In this document: one piece after another, positions 9,287 to 18,304 of the stretch
Position numbering within the stretch: the first letter of the stretch is position 1
Layout of the letters: each line of letters begins with the position of its first letter
NCBI RefSeq assembly: GCF_036194065.1
Contig: NZ_CP108095.1
Coordinates: 3,906,001 to 3,970,000 of the forward strand
Length of the DNA: 64,000 bases
Source: Streptomyces sp. NBC_00239
GTDB taxonomy: Bacteria; Actinomycetota; Actinomycetes; Streptomycetales; Streptomycetaceae
Direction: 5' to 3'
The notes under the pieces: model-generated
The model's input: only the letters and a program-made list of their open reading frames with translations
Databases searched by the model: none
What the model was told of the DNA's origin: nothing
Program-made: the position numbers and the translations under genes

Positions 9287-10135
9287 TCAGAATGCCTCTC
9301 CGCCGGGGATCAGCCCGTGTTCGCGCAAGTACTCCAGCTGGGCCCGCACCGACCACTCGGCGGCCGGCCACAGCGACCGGTCCACATCCGCGTACACCTT
9401 GGCCACGACCGCTTCCGGCGTCGTGAAGCCGTTCTCCACGGCCGTCTCGACCTGGGCGAGCCGGTGCGCCCGGTGCGCGAGGTAGAACTCGACCGCGCCC
9501 TGCGCGTCGTCCAGCACCGGCCCGTGCCCCGGCAGCACCGTGTGCACGCCGTCGTCGACGGTCAGCGAGCGCAGCCGCCGCAGCGAGTCCAGGTAGTCGC
9601 CCAGGCGCCCGTCGGGGTGCGCCACCACCGTCGTGCCGCGGCCGAGGATGGTGTCCCCGGTCAGCACCGCCCGGTCGGCGGGCAGGTGGAAGCAGAGCGA
9701 GTCGGCGGTGTGCCCGGGGGTGGGGACCACCCGCAGCTCCAGGCCGCCGACCCGGACCACGTCGCCCGCGCCCAGCCCCTCGTCCCCGAGCCGCAGCGCC
9801 GGGTCGAGGGCCCGTACCTTCGTGCCCGTGAGCTCCGCGAACCGGCCGGCGCCCTCCGCGTGGTCCGGGTGGCCGTGCGTCAGCAGGGTCAGCGCGACCC
9901 GCTTGCCCGCCTCCTCCGCCGCCGCGACGACGGCCCGCAGGTGTACGTCGTCCAGGGGGCCGGGGTCGACGACCACGGCCAGGTCCGAGTCGGGCTCGGA
10001 GACGATCCAGGTGTTGGTGCCGTCCAGGGTCATCGCCGACGCGTTGGGGGCGAGCACGTTGCGCGCGCGGGCGGTGGCGGGCCCCGAGGTCACGATCCCG
10101 CGGGGCTGTCCGGGCAGTGCGGCTGCGTTCGTCAT
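9287..10135 (-). CDS. MBL-fold metallo-hydrolase
   Basis: The 282-residue protein belongs to the metallo-beta-lactamase fold. The metal site THGHPDHAEG (H-X-H-X-D-H) is clear near residue 100. Further conserved motifs are PGHTADS and LPGHGPV. Relatives include glyoxalase II and LACTB2-like hydrolases, so a thioester or phosphodiester substrate is possible. Its ATG overlaps the stop of the upstream Nudix gene (ATGA), so both proteins are made from one transcript. The pairing of a Nudix hydrolase with this MBL protein is common in actinobacteria and suggests work on related metabolites, perhaps acyl-CoA species; that is inference. Confidence 0.88.
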   Translation of the reverse strand: MTNAAALPGQPRGIVTSGPATARARNVLAPNASAMTLDGTNTWIVSEPDSDLAVVVDPGPLDDVHLRAVVAAAEEAGKRVALTLLTHGHPDHAEGAGRFAELTGTKVRALDPALRLGDEGLGAGDVVRVGGLELRVVPTPGHTADSLCFHLPADRAVLTGDTILGRGTTVVAHPDGRLGDYLDSLRRLRSLTVDDGVHTVLPGHGPVLDDAQGAVEFYLAHRAHRLAQVETAVENGFTTPEAVVAKVYADVDRSLWPAAEWSVRAQLEYLREHGLIPGGEAF

Positions 10136-11136
10136 ACGGTGCCCCTGCCCAGCCGCACCCGCTTCGTGAACTCGTCGTGCCCCGGCCAGCTCAGCACCAG
10201 CTCGCCGCTCTCCAGCGAGGCCTGCGCGAGGACCGGCTCCAGATCCCGGCCCGCGGCCGCGGCGAGGGCCTCGGCGGCCGTGCCGTACGGCTCCAGGGAA
10301 CGCAGGGTGGAGATGGTGGGCGGCATCATCAGCAGCTCGCCCTTGTCGTAGCCGTCGGCGGCGTCCGCGGGCCGGGTCCACACCGTGCGGTCGGCCTCCG
10401 TGGAGGCGTTGCGGGTGCGCTGGCCCTCGGGCAGCGCCGCGACGAAGAACCACGTGTCGTAGCGGCGCGGCTCGAACTCGGGGGTGATCCACCGGGCCCA
10501 CGCGCCCAGCAGGTCGGAGCGCAACAGCAGCCCGCGCCGGTCCAGGAAGTCCGCGAACGAGATCTCCCGGGCGACCAGCGCCTGCCGGTCGGCCTCCCAG
10601 TCCTCGCCGGTGGTGTCGCCGACCACGGTGTCCGCGGTGGGTCCGGCGAGCAGCACGCCCGCCTCCTCGAAGGTCTCCCGCACGGCCGCGCACACCAGGG
10701 CCTGCGCGGACGCGGTGTCGGTGCCCAGCAGCGCGGCCCAGGACTCCAGGTCCGGTCCGGCCCAGCCGACGAGGTGGTCGTCGTCGCGGGGGTCGACGCC
10801 GCCGCCCGGGTAGGCGTACGCGCCGCCGGCGAAGGCCATGGAGGCGCGCCGGCGGAGCATGTGGACGGCGGGACCGTCGGGGGTGTCGCGCAGCAGCATG
10901 ACGGTGGCGGCGCGCTTGGGGGCCACCGGCGTGAGGGAGCCGTCGGCGAGGGCGCGGATCCGGTCCGGCCATTCCGGCGGGTACCACTGGCCGCCGGCGG
11001 TCTCCCCGCCCCCGGCCGGGGCCTGTTCCCGAGCCTGTTCCCGGGCCCGGGCCTCGCCCTGACCCGGGCTCTCGCCCTGCTCCGGGCCCTGACCCTGGCC
11101 CTGTCCCTGCGCGTGACCGTTCTGACCATTCGGCAT
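10132..11136 (-). CDS. Nudix hydrolase, NUDT19/NUDT7-like
   Basis: The 334-residue protein has a Nudix domain beginning near residue 70 (AATVMLLRD). It contains FAGGAYAYPGGGVDPRD and an AAVRETFEEAGVLL helix with the metal-binding glutamates. The long insertion between the two halves of the box is typical of the NUDT19 branch, whose animal members cleave CoA esters. The first 45 residues are Gln/Gly/Glu-rich low complexity (GQGQGQGPEQGE), encoded by an imprecise short repeat. It is translationally coupled to the MBL hydrolase downstream. Confidence 0.87.
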   Translation of the reverse strand: MPNGQNGHAQGQGQGQGPEQGESPGQGEARAREQAREQAPAGGGETAGGQWYPPEWPDRIRALADGSLTPVAPKRAATVMLLRDTPDGPAVHMLRRRASMAFAGGAYAYPGGGVDPRDDDHLVGWAGPDLESWAALLGTDTASAQALVCAAVRETFEEAGVLLAGPTADTVVGDTTGEDWEADRQALVAREISFADFLDRRGLLLRSDLLGAWARWITPEFEPRRYDTWFFVAALPEGQRTRNASTEADRTVWTRPADAADGYDKGELLMMPPTISTLRSLEPYGTAAEALAAAAGRDLEPVLAQASLESGELVLSWPGHDEFTKRVRLGRGTV

Positions 11137-11225
11137 GGCCGGATGCTACGGGCATCCGCCCCGATGTTCGAGGGCCGCCCGGCCGCGCCCGGTGCCGGAG
11201 CGGCCGGGCGGCCCCGGACAGCACA

Positions 11226-11253
11226 GTGGCGCCGGACGGCCGTCCGGCGCCAC
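11226..11253 (-). terminator. 28-bp perfect palindrome after the RidA gene
   Basis: The stretch is a perfect inverted repeat without a central spacer, 20 bp after the RidA stop. It also lies upstream of the Nudix gene on the same strand. A terminator is the likely role. A dyad protein-binding site cannot be excluded. Confidence 0.65.
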
Positions 11254-11272
11254 ACGGCAGGGAGGCGGGGTG

Positions 11273-11737
11273 TTACCCGGCCACCTCGACCTGGAACTCG
11301 ATCTCGACCGGCGCGTCGAGCGGCAGCACCGAGACGCCGACGGCGCTGCGGGCGTGCACGCCCTTCTCGCCGAGGACCTGGCCCAGCAGCTCGCTGGCGC
11401 CGTTGATGACGCCGGGCTGGCCGGTGAAGTCGGGGGCGGAGGCGACGAAGCCGACGACCTTGACGACACGCACGATCTTGTCGAGGTCACCGATGACCGA
11501 CTTGACGGCGGCCAGGGCGTTGAGCGCGCAGGTCGCCGCGAGCTGCTTCGCCTCTTCCGCCGACACCTCGGCGCCGACCTTGCCGGTGACCGGCAGCTTG
11601 CCCCGCACCATCGGCAGCTGGCCCGCGGTGTACACGTACGCGCCCGAGCGCACCGCCGGCTGGTAGGTGGCGAGCGGCGGCACGACCTCGGGGAGGTTCA
11701 GTCCGAGCTCGGCCAGCCTGGCCTCTACCGCACTCAT
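11273..11737 (-). CDS. ridA: RidA-family protein (enamine/imine deaminase)
   Basis: The 154-residue protein matches the RidA/YjgF family (VYTAGQLPMVRG, then HARSAVGVSVLPLDAPVEIE near the end). The arginine in HARS corresponds to the family residue that holds the carboxylate of the imine substrate. RidA proteins hydrolyse reactive 2-aminoacrylate and so protect PLP enzymes. This longer form (usual length about 130) belongs to a subgroup common in actinobacteria. The start overlaps the stop of the small DUF4177 gene (ATGA), so translation is coupled. Confidence 0.9.
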   Translation of the reverse strand: MSAVEARLAELGLNLPEVVPPLATYQPAVRSGAYVYTAGQLPMVRGKLPVTGKVGAEVSAEEAKQLAATCALNALAAVKSVIGDLDKIVRVVKVVGFVASAPDFTGQPGVINGASELLGQVLGEKGVHARSAVGVSVLPLDAPVEIEFQVEVAG

Positions 11738-11889
11738 GCCTTCTCCCGCTTCAGGTAGGCGACGAGCTGCTCCGGGTTGGGCCCGGGCACGACCTGGACA
11801 AGCTCGTAGCCCTGATCGCCCCAGGAGTCGAGGATCTGCTTCGTGGCGTGGACGAGCAGGGGGACAGTCACGTATTCGAACTTCTTCAT
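11734..11889 (-). CDS. DUF4177-type small protein, 51 residues
   Basis: This tiny protein (MKKFEYVTVPLL, then LDSWGDQGYELVQVVP) matches the DUF4177 family of small alpha/beta proteins of unknown function. Its stop overlaps the start of the RidA gene, so the two form an operon. An ArsA-like gene runs in the opposite direction 78 bp upstream, so its promoter lies in that short shared gap. Confidence 0.85.
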   Translation of the reverse strand: MKKFEYVTVPLLVHATKQILDSWGDQGYELVQVVPGPNPEQLVAYLKREKA

Positions 11890-11967
11890 GCAGGGGAGGG
11901 TAGCCGCTGCGGTGTGCTCAACGAGACCTCGTGCACGCCCGTGGATCCGAGTGGTTAGGCTCGGTGC

Positions 11968-12948
11968 GTGAGCAGGCTCCAGGTGGTCAGCGGCAAGGGC
12001 GGTACCGGTAAGACCACGGTCGCCGCCGCACTCGCGCTCGCCCTCGCGACCGAGGGCAGGCGGACCCTCCTCGTGGAGGTCGAGGGCAGGCAGGGCATCG
12101 CGCAGCTCTTCGGTACGGAGCCATTGCCGTACGAGGAGCGCAGGATCGCGGTGGCGCCGGGCGGCGGCGAGGTGTTCGCCCTGGCCATCGACGCGGAACG
12201 CGCGCTGCTGGACTACCTCCAGATGTTCTACAAGCTCGGTTCCGCCGGGCGCGCCCTGAAGAAGCTGGGCGCCATCGACTTCGCGACGACGATCGCCCCG
12301 GGGCTGCGGGACGTGCTGCTGACGGGCAAGGCCTGCGAGGCGGTGCGGCGCAAGGACAAGGCGGGTCGGCCCGTCTACGACCACGTGGTGATGGACGCGC
12401 CGCCGACCGGCCGGGTGACCCGGTTCCTGAACGTCAACGACGAGGTGGCCGGGCTGGCCCGGTTCGGCCCGATCCACAACCAGGCACAGGCCGTCATGAA
12501 GGTGCTCAAGTCCCCGCAGACGGCGGTGCACCTGGTGACGCTGCTGGAGGAGATGCCCGTCCAGGAGACCGCGGACGGCCGGCAGGAACTGGCGGAAGCA
12601 GGGCTTCCGTTGGGGCACGTGATCGTCAACATGGTCCGCCCGCACCACCTCGACGAGGCCGCGCTGCGGGCGGCGGCGGGCGAGCGGCGGGCCGAGGTGG
12701 CGCAGGCGCTGTCCCGGGCCGGCCTCGGCGGCGCGCGCCGCGGCGGACTCGCGGAGCGGCTGGTGGACCCGCTGCTGGAGCAGGCGGCGGCGCACGCGGA
12801 GCGGGTCGGCCTGGAGCGTGAGCAGCGCGCCGTACTGGACGGGCTCGGCGTGCCGACGTACGAACTGCCGCTGCTCGGCGGCGGGATGGACCTCGCCGGG
12901 CTCTACGAGCTGGCCACGGAGCTGCGGAAGCAGGTGAGCGCCGCGTGA
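11968..12948 (+). CDS. ArsA/Get3-like ATPase, first of a pair
   Basis: The 326-residue protein starts with a deviant Walker A P-loop, GKGGTGKTT, at about residues 9-17. A MDAPPTGRVTRFL switch region of the ArsA/Get3 kind lies near residue 140. It lacks the zinc-cysteine pair of eukaryotic Get3. Family members are ATP-driven dimeric switches that carry metals or tail-anchored proteins. The GTG start is at 11968. Its stop overlaps the GTG of the next gene (GTGA), so the two subunits are probably made together and may form a heterodimer. Confidence 0.88.
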   Translation: MSRLQVVSGKGGTGKTTVAAALALALATEGRRTLLVEVEGRQGIAQLFGTEPLPYEERRIAVAPGGGEVFALAIDAERALLDYLQMFYKLGSAGRALKKLGAIDFATTIAPGLRDVLLTGKACEAVRRKDKAGRPVYDHVVMDAPPTGRVTRFLNVNDEVAGLARFGPIHNQAQAVMKVLKSPQTAVHLVTLLEEMPVQETADGRQELAEAGLPLGHVIVNMVRPHHLDEAALRAAAGERRAEVAQALSRAGLGGARRGGLAERLVDPLLEQAAAHAERVGLEREQRAVLDGLGVPTYELPLLGGGMDLAGLYELATELRKQVSAA

Positions 12949-14318
12949 GCGGGGCGATGGAGGCGGCGATGGGCGCGGACATCGGGCCGCGGCTGGACGT
13001 GGACCGGCTGCTCGACGACCCGCAGACCCGGATCGTGGTGTGCTGCGGTTCGGGCGGGGTCGGGAAGACGACCACGGCGGCGGCGCTGGGAGTGCGGGCG
13101 GCCGAACGCGGCCGCAGGGTGGTGGTCCTGACGATCGACCCGGCCCGGCGGCTCGCCCAGTCGATGGGCATCGACTCGCTGGACAACACGCCGCGGCGGG
13201 TCGCCGGCGTCTGCGGTGACGGCGCCGGTGACGGCGACCGCGGCGGTGCCGGTGACACCGGCACCGGGAAGAAGGAAGCCGGCGGCGGGGAACTGCACGC
13301 CATGATGCTGGACATGAAGCGGACCTTCGACGAGATCGTCGAGGCGCACGCGGACGAGGAGCGCTCCCGGGCGATCCTGGCGAACCCCTTCTACCAGTCG
13401 CTGTCGGCCGGCTTCGCCGGGACGCAGGAGTACATGGCCATGGAGAAGCTGGGCCAGCTCCGCGCGAAGGACGACTGGGACCTGATCATCGTGGACACGC
13501 CGCCGAGCCGGTCGGCGCTGGACTTCCTGGACGCGCCGAAGCGGCTGGGGTCCTTCCTCGACGGGAAGTTCATCCGGGTGCTGATGGCGCCGGCGAAGGT
13601 GGGCGGCCGGGCGGGGATGAAGTTCGTCAACCTCGGCATGGTCGGCCTGTCGATGATGACGGGGACGCTCAGCAAGCTGATGGGCGGGCAGCTGCTCAAG
13701 GACGTGCAGACCTTCGTGGCGGCCATGGACACCATGTTCGGCGGCTTCCGGACCCGCGCGGACGCCACGTACCGGCTGCTGCAGGCTCCGGGCACGGCCT
13801 TCCTCGTGGTCGCGGCGCCCGAGCCGGACGCGCTGCGCGAGGCGGCGTACTTCGTCGAGCGGCTGGCCGCCGAGGACATGCCGCTGGCGGGGCTGGTGCT
13901 CAACCGGGTGCACGGGAGCGGCGCGACGCAGCTCTCCGCGGAGCGCGCGCTGGCGGCCGCAGAGAATCTTGACGAGGGCCGCATTGTGGATCAGGAGCCC
14001 GGGAAAGCTGGACTTCGTGACTCCGAAGCGCCCGGAGTCGCCTCCGAGGAGTCTGCCGATTCCGAGCCCGGTTGTGATCCTGATTCCGAGGACGGCTCCC
14101 CCGCCGCAGTGGACGAGATCACGGCCGGACTGCTCCGCCTGCATGCCGAACGGATGCAGGTGATCGCACGCGAACAGCACACGCGCGACCGTTTCACCTC
14201 GCTGCACCCCGAAGTGGCGGTGGCCGAGGTGGCCGCCCTGCCCGGCGATGTGCACGACCTCGCCGGGCTGCGGGCCATCGGTGATCGACTCGCGGCCGGC
14301 GGTCCGACCGGAGTGTGA
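12945..14318 (+). CDS. ArsA/Get3-like ATPase, second of a pair
   Basis: The 457-residue protein has the P-loop GSGGVGKTT near residue 31 and the switch segment VDTPPSRSALDFLD near residue 180. It is about 130 residues longer than its partner. Two acidic or Gly-rich insertions account for much of this: one at about residues 87-107 (GDGAGDGDRGGAGD) and one at about 340-390 with a run of Asp, Glu, Ser and Pro. The second insertion uses visibly less GC-rich codons than its surroundings. Both insertions leave the ATPase core motifs intact. It is coupled to the preceding ArsA gene and runs towards wblA. Confidence 0.88.
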   Translation: MSGAMEAAMGADIGPRLDVDRLLDDPQTRIVVCCGSGGVGKTTTAAALGVRAAERGRRVVVLTIDPARRLAQSMGIDSLDNTPRRVAGVCGDGAGDGDRGGAGDTGTGKKEAGGGELHAMMLDMKRTFDEIVEAHADEERSRAILANPFYQSLSAGFAGTQEYMAMEKLGQLRAKDDWDLIIVDTPPSRSALDFLDAPKRLGSFLDGKFIRVLMAPAKVGGRAGMKFVNLGMVGLSMMTGTLSKLMGGQLLKDVQTFVAAMDTMFGGFRTRADATYRLLQAPGTAFLVVAAPEPDALREAAYFVERLAAEDMPLAGLVLNRVHGSGATQLSAERALAAAENLDEGRIVDQEPGKAGLRDSEAPGVASEESADSEPGCDPDSEDGSPAAVDEITAGLLRLHAERMQVIAREQHTRDRFTSLHPEVAVAEVAALPGDVHDLAGLRAIGDRLAAGGPTGV

Positions 14319-14391
14319 GCCGCACGCGCGCGGGGCGTGCGGGTGTGAGGTGCTGCAGTGCCGCCGGTGGTACCGCGGCCGTACGCCCGGT

Positions 14392-14742
14392 CTACCCGGC
14401 TGCGGCGTACGTGTCGTAGTCGATGTCCAAGTCCGCGTCGACGTCCACGGTCAGGATGCCCGTACTGCGCTCGTATTCCGTACGAGCGGTTTCGAGCAGC
14501 CGCCGCCAGGAGGTGACCGTTGGACGCCTGCGCAGGAGCGCACGCCGTTCCCGCTCGGTCATTCCACCCCACACGCCGAACTCGACGCGATTGTCCAGCG
14601 CGTCGGCCAGGCACTCGGTCCGCACCGGGCAACCGGTACACACCGCCTTGGCCCTGTTCTGCGCTGCACCTTGAACGAACAGTTCATCCGGATCGGTAGT
14701 GCGGCAGGCTGCCTGCGCACTCCAGTCGGTTACCCAGCCCAT
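14392..14742 (-). CDS. wblA: WhiB-family regulator WblA
   Basis: The 116-residue protein has the four iron-sulfur cysteines of WhiB-like proteins (Cys13, Cys35, Cys38, Cys44), a GVWGG turn, and a basic ERERRALLRRR tail for DNA binding. The sequence closely matches my memory of Streptomyces WblA, a major switch that promotes sporulation and damps antibiotic production. Its place beside two ArsA genes and a penicillin-binding protein gene also fits. I chose the ATG at 14742, with GGGAGAGGA upstream; an ATG at 14799 would add 19 residues. Confidence 0.93.
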   Translation of the reverse strand: MGWVTDWSAQAACRTTDPDELFVQGAAQNRAKAVCTGCPVRTECLADALDNRVEFGVWGGMTERERRALLRRRPTVTSWRRLLETARTEYERSTGILTVDVDADLDIDYDTYAAAG

Positions 14743-15393
14743 CTCGGCGCCGTCCTCTCCCGAATCGAGGCTCCCCCACGGCGGTAGCGGCATATTCACC
14801 GCTGCCAGTTGAGGACGTTACGGAAGGGAGGCACAGCGCAACACCCCCGACGGGCCCAATCTTGAATGGTCCGAACGGACTATGCGTGAGCGTGAGATCA
14901 CCCGACGGAGTGACCTGGAGACATGCCGGACTCTTGGCGCGATCCGGGGCGTACTACCCCACTCGGATCGGGCGACGACCGCCGGATCCGGCAAATTCGG
15001 ACATCAGTCCACCCTTTTCGGGAAGGGTGAAAGTCGCATCGAGGGGTTGATGTACGGCGGCGCTGCTGTGACAGTTGGGAGCAGCTAAGGCCAAGGCTCC
15101 TGCCCCGCAGGTGACTTGTGCCTGCGCGCGCGGGGGGAGTAGCGCGGAGTCACGCCTACAGACTCGCGCCTGCAGGGTCACGACAGGGGCCGTCAAGCCG
15201 TGGCCACAACTGAACCTCTTGTCACTATAGGCATGGCGCCCGCCGCTGTCCGGCGAACGCGGAAATGCCCTGCCCGCACGGGGTGCGAGAAGATGCCGCG
15301 CATATAGGTAGATATCTAGACGAGTCGGACATTTCCTTGCCTCAGACCAAGGCATACACGCATGTCCGGCGGAGGAGAACGTAGGCTGCCCCC
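14743..15393. promoter_or_regulatory. 650-bp divergent control region between wblA and the PBP gene
   Basis: No convincing gene is present; two short plus-strand frames of 62 and 68 codons lack the GC-rich third positions of real genes here. The region is less GC-rich than its surroundings. Visible elements are a hairpin with 7-bp arms (15010-15016 with 15023-15029), a TATAGG hexamer near 15228, and an AT-rich patch with the 10-bp palindrome TAGATATCTA at 15309-15318, about 75 bp before the PBP start. Such a long divergent spacer fits the complex developmental control known for wblA. Confidence 0.55.
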
Positions 15394-17676
15394 ATGCCAA
15401 AGAAGCGCTCGGGCGGAGGGCTCACGGGGAGCCAGCAGGCCGCCAAGTTCCTCGGGGTCTCCGTTCTCTCCGGAGTCGTGCTGGCCGGTATCGCGATCCC
15501 CGCCGCGGGCGCGCTCGGTCTGGCGGCGAAGGGAACCGTCGAGGGATTCGACGAGATCCCCGCCAACCTGAAGACCCCGCCGCTCAGTCAGCGCACCACC
15601 ATCCTCGACGCCGAGGGCGGCCTGATCGCCCAGGTCTACTCGCGCGACCGCAGGGTGGTCCCGCTCACGGCCATCTCGCCGTACATGCAGAAGGCGATCG
15701 TCGCGATCGAGGACTCGCGCTTCTACGAGCACGGGGCCATCGACCTCAAGGGCATCCTGCGCGCGGTCAACCGCAACGCCCAGGAGGGCGGCGCGGCCCA
15801 GGGCGCGTCCACGCTGACCCAGCAGTACGTGAAGAACGTCTTCGTCGAGGAGGCCGGCGACGACCCGGCCAAGGTGGCCGAGGCCCAGCAGAAGAGCCTC
15901 GGCCGCAAGGTCCGCGAGCTGAAGTACGCGATCCAGGTCGAGGAAGAGCTCGGCAAGAAGAAGATCCTGGAGAACTACCTCAACATCACCTTCTTCGGGC
16001 AGCAGGCGTACGGGATCGAGTCCGCCGCGCAGCGCTACTTCAGCAAGCCCGCCCGGGACCTCACCCTGGACGAGTCGGCGCTGCTGGCCGGCCTCGTGCA
16101 GTCGCCGAGCCGGTACGACCCCGTGAACGACACGGAGGAGGCCACGCTCCGGCGCAACACCGTGCTCCAGCGGATGGCCGACATAAAGGACATCTCGCAG
16201 GCCGAAGCGGACAAGGCGAAGGCCGTCCCGATCAAGCTGAAGGTCACCAAGCCCAAGAACGGCTGCATCACGGCCGTCAGCGGCGCCGGGTTCTTCTGCG
16301 ACTACGTCCGCGCGACCTTCCTGTCCAACCCGGTCTTCGGGAAGACGAAGGAGGAGCGGGCCAGGATCTGGAACCAGGGCGGCCTGACCGTCCGGACCAC
16401 GCTGGACCCGCAGTCCCAGGAGTCCGTCAACTCCTCGATCAAGGAACACGTCTACCAGAGCGACAAGGTCGCCACGGCCGTCACCCTGGTACAGCCCGGC
16501 ACCGGGCGGGTGCTGGCCATGGGCCAGTCGCGCCCGTACGGATTCGGCACCAACGAGACGCAGATCAACTTCTCGGTGGACCGGAAGATGGGCGGCTCGA
16601 ACTTCGGCTTCCCGACCGGCTCGACCTTCAAGCCGTTCGTCGCGGCCGCCGCCCTGGAGCGCGGCATGCCGGCGACGAAGATGTACGCCTCTCCGTACGA
16701 GATGGAGTACCCGAGCCCGGTGCAGACCTGCAGCGGCGACCCGTGGGTCAACACCAACGGCGAGCGGGTCCCCAACGAGTCGGAGTCCGAGGTCGGCCCG
16801 TACGCGATGAAGGAGGCCATGGCCAAGTCGGTCAACACGTACTTCGTGGAGATGATCGGCGAGATCGGCCTGTGCCCCCTGAAGGACATGACCACGAAGC
16901 TCCGGGTGATCCGCGCCGACGGCGCCAAGCTCCCCGACAGCCCGGCCATCTCCCTCGGCACCGAGGGCATGTCCCCGCTGACCATGGCCAACGCGTACGC
17001 GACCTTCGCCAACCGGGGCACGTACTGCTCGCCCGTCGCCATCGAATCGATCACTGACTCGCGCGGCAAGGCGCTCGACGTGCCGAAGTCGACGTGCGAG
17101 CGGGTGATGTCGGAGAAGACCGCCGACACCGTCAACACGCTGCTGCTGGGCGTGGTCGACTCCGGTACGGGTCTGTCGGCGGGTCTGACCGACCGCGACA
17201 GCGCGGGCAAGACCGGAACCACCGACTCCCGCCACAACGCCTGGTTCGTGGGCTACACCCCGAACATGGCCGGCGCGACCTGGGTCGGCTCGCCCGGCAC
17301 CAAGCAGGTCTCGATGGAGGACATCACCATCGGCGGCGAGTACTACGAGAAGGTCTTCGGCGGCGGGCTGCCCGGCCCGATCTGGAAGGACGCCGTGTCC
17401 GGCGCCCTGGCCGGCCGCGAGGCCCCCGGCTTCACGACCGTCTTCATCCCCGACGCGCAGAAGCCCGCCCCCGGCGGCAAGGGCAAGCCGGGCAAGGGAC
17501 GCAAGCCCGGCAAGGGACGCGGCGGTGACGGCAAGCCCGGCGACGGACGGCCCGGCGGCGCGGACACCGGCGGCCTCACCGGTGGCCTGACCGGCGGCGA
17601 CGGGAACGGGACCGGCGAGGTCCCCTTCCCGGGCATCCCGCTCGACCCGGGCCTGCTCGGCGGCACGAACGGCTGA
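15394..17676 (+). CDS. class A penicillin-binding protein (transglycosylase/transpeptidase)
   Basis: The 760-residue protein has one N-terminal membrane anchor (about residues 18-45). A GT51 glycosyltransferase domain follows with catalytic Glu106 (EDSRFYEHG), then a penicillin-binding transpeptidase domain with S410-TFK, S479-VN and K606-TGT. It polymerises and cross-links peptidoglycan outside the membrane. The last 70 residues are a Gly/Lys/Pro-rich tail (repeats like KPGKGRK), common in actinobacterial PBPs. An in-frame TAG lies just upstream of the ATG at 15394, which fixes the start. GGAGGAG lies about 15 bp before it, rather far for a normal ribosome site. Confidence 0.93.
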   Translation: MPKKRSGGGLTGSQQAAKFLGVSVLSGVVLAGIAIPAAGALGLAAKGTVEGFDEIPANLKTPPLSQRTTILDAEGGLIAQVYSRDRRVVPLTAISPYMQKAIVAIEDSRFYEHGAIDLKGILRAVNRNAQEGGAAQGASTLTQQYVKNVFVEEAGDDPAKVAEAQQKSLGRKVRELKYAIQVEEELGKKKILENYLNITFFGQQAYGIESAAQRYFSKPARDLTLDESALLAGLVQSPSRYDPVNDTEEATLRRNTVLQRMADIKDISQAEADKAKAVPIKLKVTKPKNGCITAVSGAGFFCDYVRATFLSNPVFGKTKEERARIWNQGGLTVRTTLDPQSQESVNSSIKEHVYQSDKVATAVTLVQPGTGRVLAMGQSRPYGFGTNETQINFSVDRKMGGSNFGFPTGSTFKPFVAAAALERGMPATKMYASPYEMEYPSPVQTCSGDPWVNTNGERVPNESESEVGPYAMKEAMAKSVNTYFVEMIGEIGLCPLKDMTTKLRVIRADGAKLPDSPAISLGTEGMSPLTMANAYATFANRGTYCSPVAIESITDSRGKALDVPKSTCERVMSEKTADTVNTLLLGVVDSGTGLSAGLTDRDSAGKTGTTDSRHNAWFVGYTPNMAGATWVGSPGTKQVSMEDITIGGEYYEKVFGGGLPGPIWKDAVSGALAGREAPGFTTVFIPDAQKPAPGGKGKPGKGRKPGKGRGGDGKPGDGRPGGADTGGLTGGLTGGDGNGTGEVPFPGIPLDPGLLGGTNG

Positions 17677-17715
17677 CCCGCCGGGACGCCTCCGGCGGAG
17701 AAGCAGTACGGAAGA

Positions 17716-17756
17716 GGAGAAGGGGGACCGGCCACAACGGCCGGTCCCCCTTCTCC
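17716..17756. terminator. bidirectional hairpin terminator
   Basis: A perfect 18-bp stem (17716-17733 with 17739-17756) with the loop ACAAC lies between the convergent PBP and YqeY-like genes. The arms end in C/T-rich runs on both strands. Confidence 0.88.
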
Positions 17757-17774
17757 TTACCCGCGGCGCGGGAG

Positions 17775-18236
17775 CTACGAGAGCAGCTGCTTGACGACGG
17801 CGGCGACGCGGCCGCCCTCGGCCAGCCCGGCCACCTTCGGGTTCACGATCTTCATGACGGCGCCCATGGCCCGCGGCCCCTCGGCGCCCGCGGCGCGGGC
17901 CTCGGCCACGGCCTGCTCCACGATCGCGTGCAGCTCGTCGTCGGAGAGCTGCTTGGGCAGGTAGGCCGCGAGGATCTCGCCCTCGGCGGTCTCACGCTCG
18001 GCCTGGGCGGGGCGGCCGCCCTGCGCGAAGGCGTCGGCGGCCTCGCGGCGCTTCTTCGCCTCCTTGGTGATCACCTTGAGGATCTCGTCGTCGGAGAGCT
18101 CGCGCGCCACCTTGCCCGCGACCTCCTCCTTGGTGATCGCGGTGAGGGTGAGCCGGAGCGTGGACGAGCGCAGCTCGTCGCGCGCCTTGATGGCAGTGGT
18201 GAGGTCTTCCTGGAGCTTGGCCTTGAGCGTGGTCAT
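17775..18236 (-). CDS. GatB/YqeY domain protein
   Basis: The 153-residue all-helical protein matches the YqeY family (TTLKAKLQEDLTTAIKARDE at the start, then YLPKQLSDDEL). This is the tRNA-binding tail domain of the GatB amidotransferase subunit found as a separate protein. A role in tRNA-dependent amidation is supposed, but not proven, for stand-alone members. I chose the ATG at 18236; a longer frame to 18275 has no support. A metallophosphoesterase gene diverges from it. Confidence 0.87.
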   Translation of the reverse strand: MTTLKAKLQEDLTTAIKARDELRSSTLRLTLTAITKEEVAGKVARELSDDEILKVITKEAKKRREAADAFAQGGRPAQAERETAEGEILAAYLPKQLSDDELHAIVEQAVAEARAAGAEGPRAMGAVMKIVNPKVAGLAEGGRVAAVVKQLLS

Positions 18237-18304
18237 GGCTCCGAGTCTGCCAGGTGCCGGGCCGGTGGCGCCCACCGGTTTTCGGCGTCTGCGACCATGG
18301 GGGG

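Noticed and set aside
14862..15088. Two short plus-strand open frames upstream of the PBP gene
   Set aside because: Third codon positions are not GC-rich, no ribosome site is present, and they overlap each other in different frames.
15225..15233. CACTATAGG, similar to the core of a phage T7 promoter
   Set aside because: Only the core matches, and no T7-like polymerase is expected in this host; a plain -10 element is more likely.
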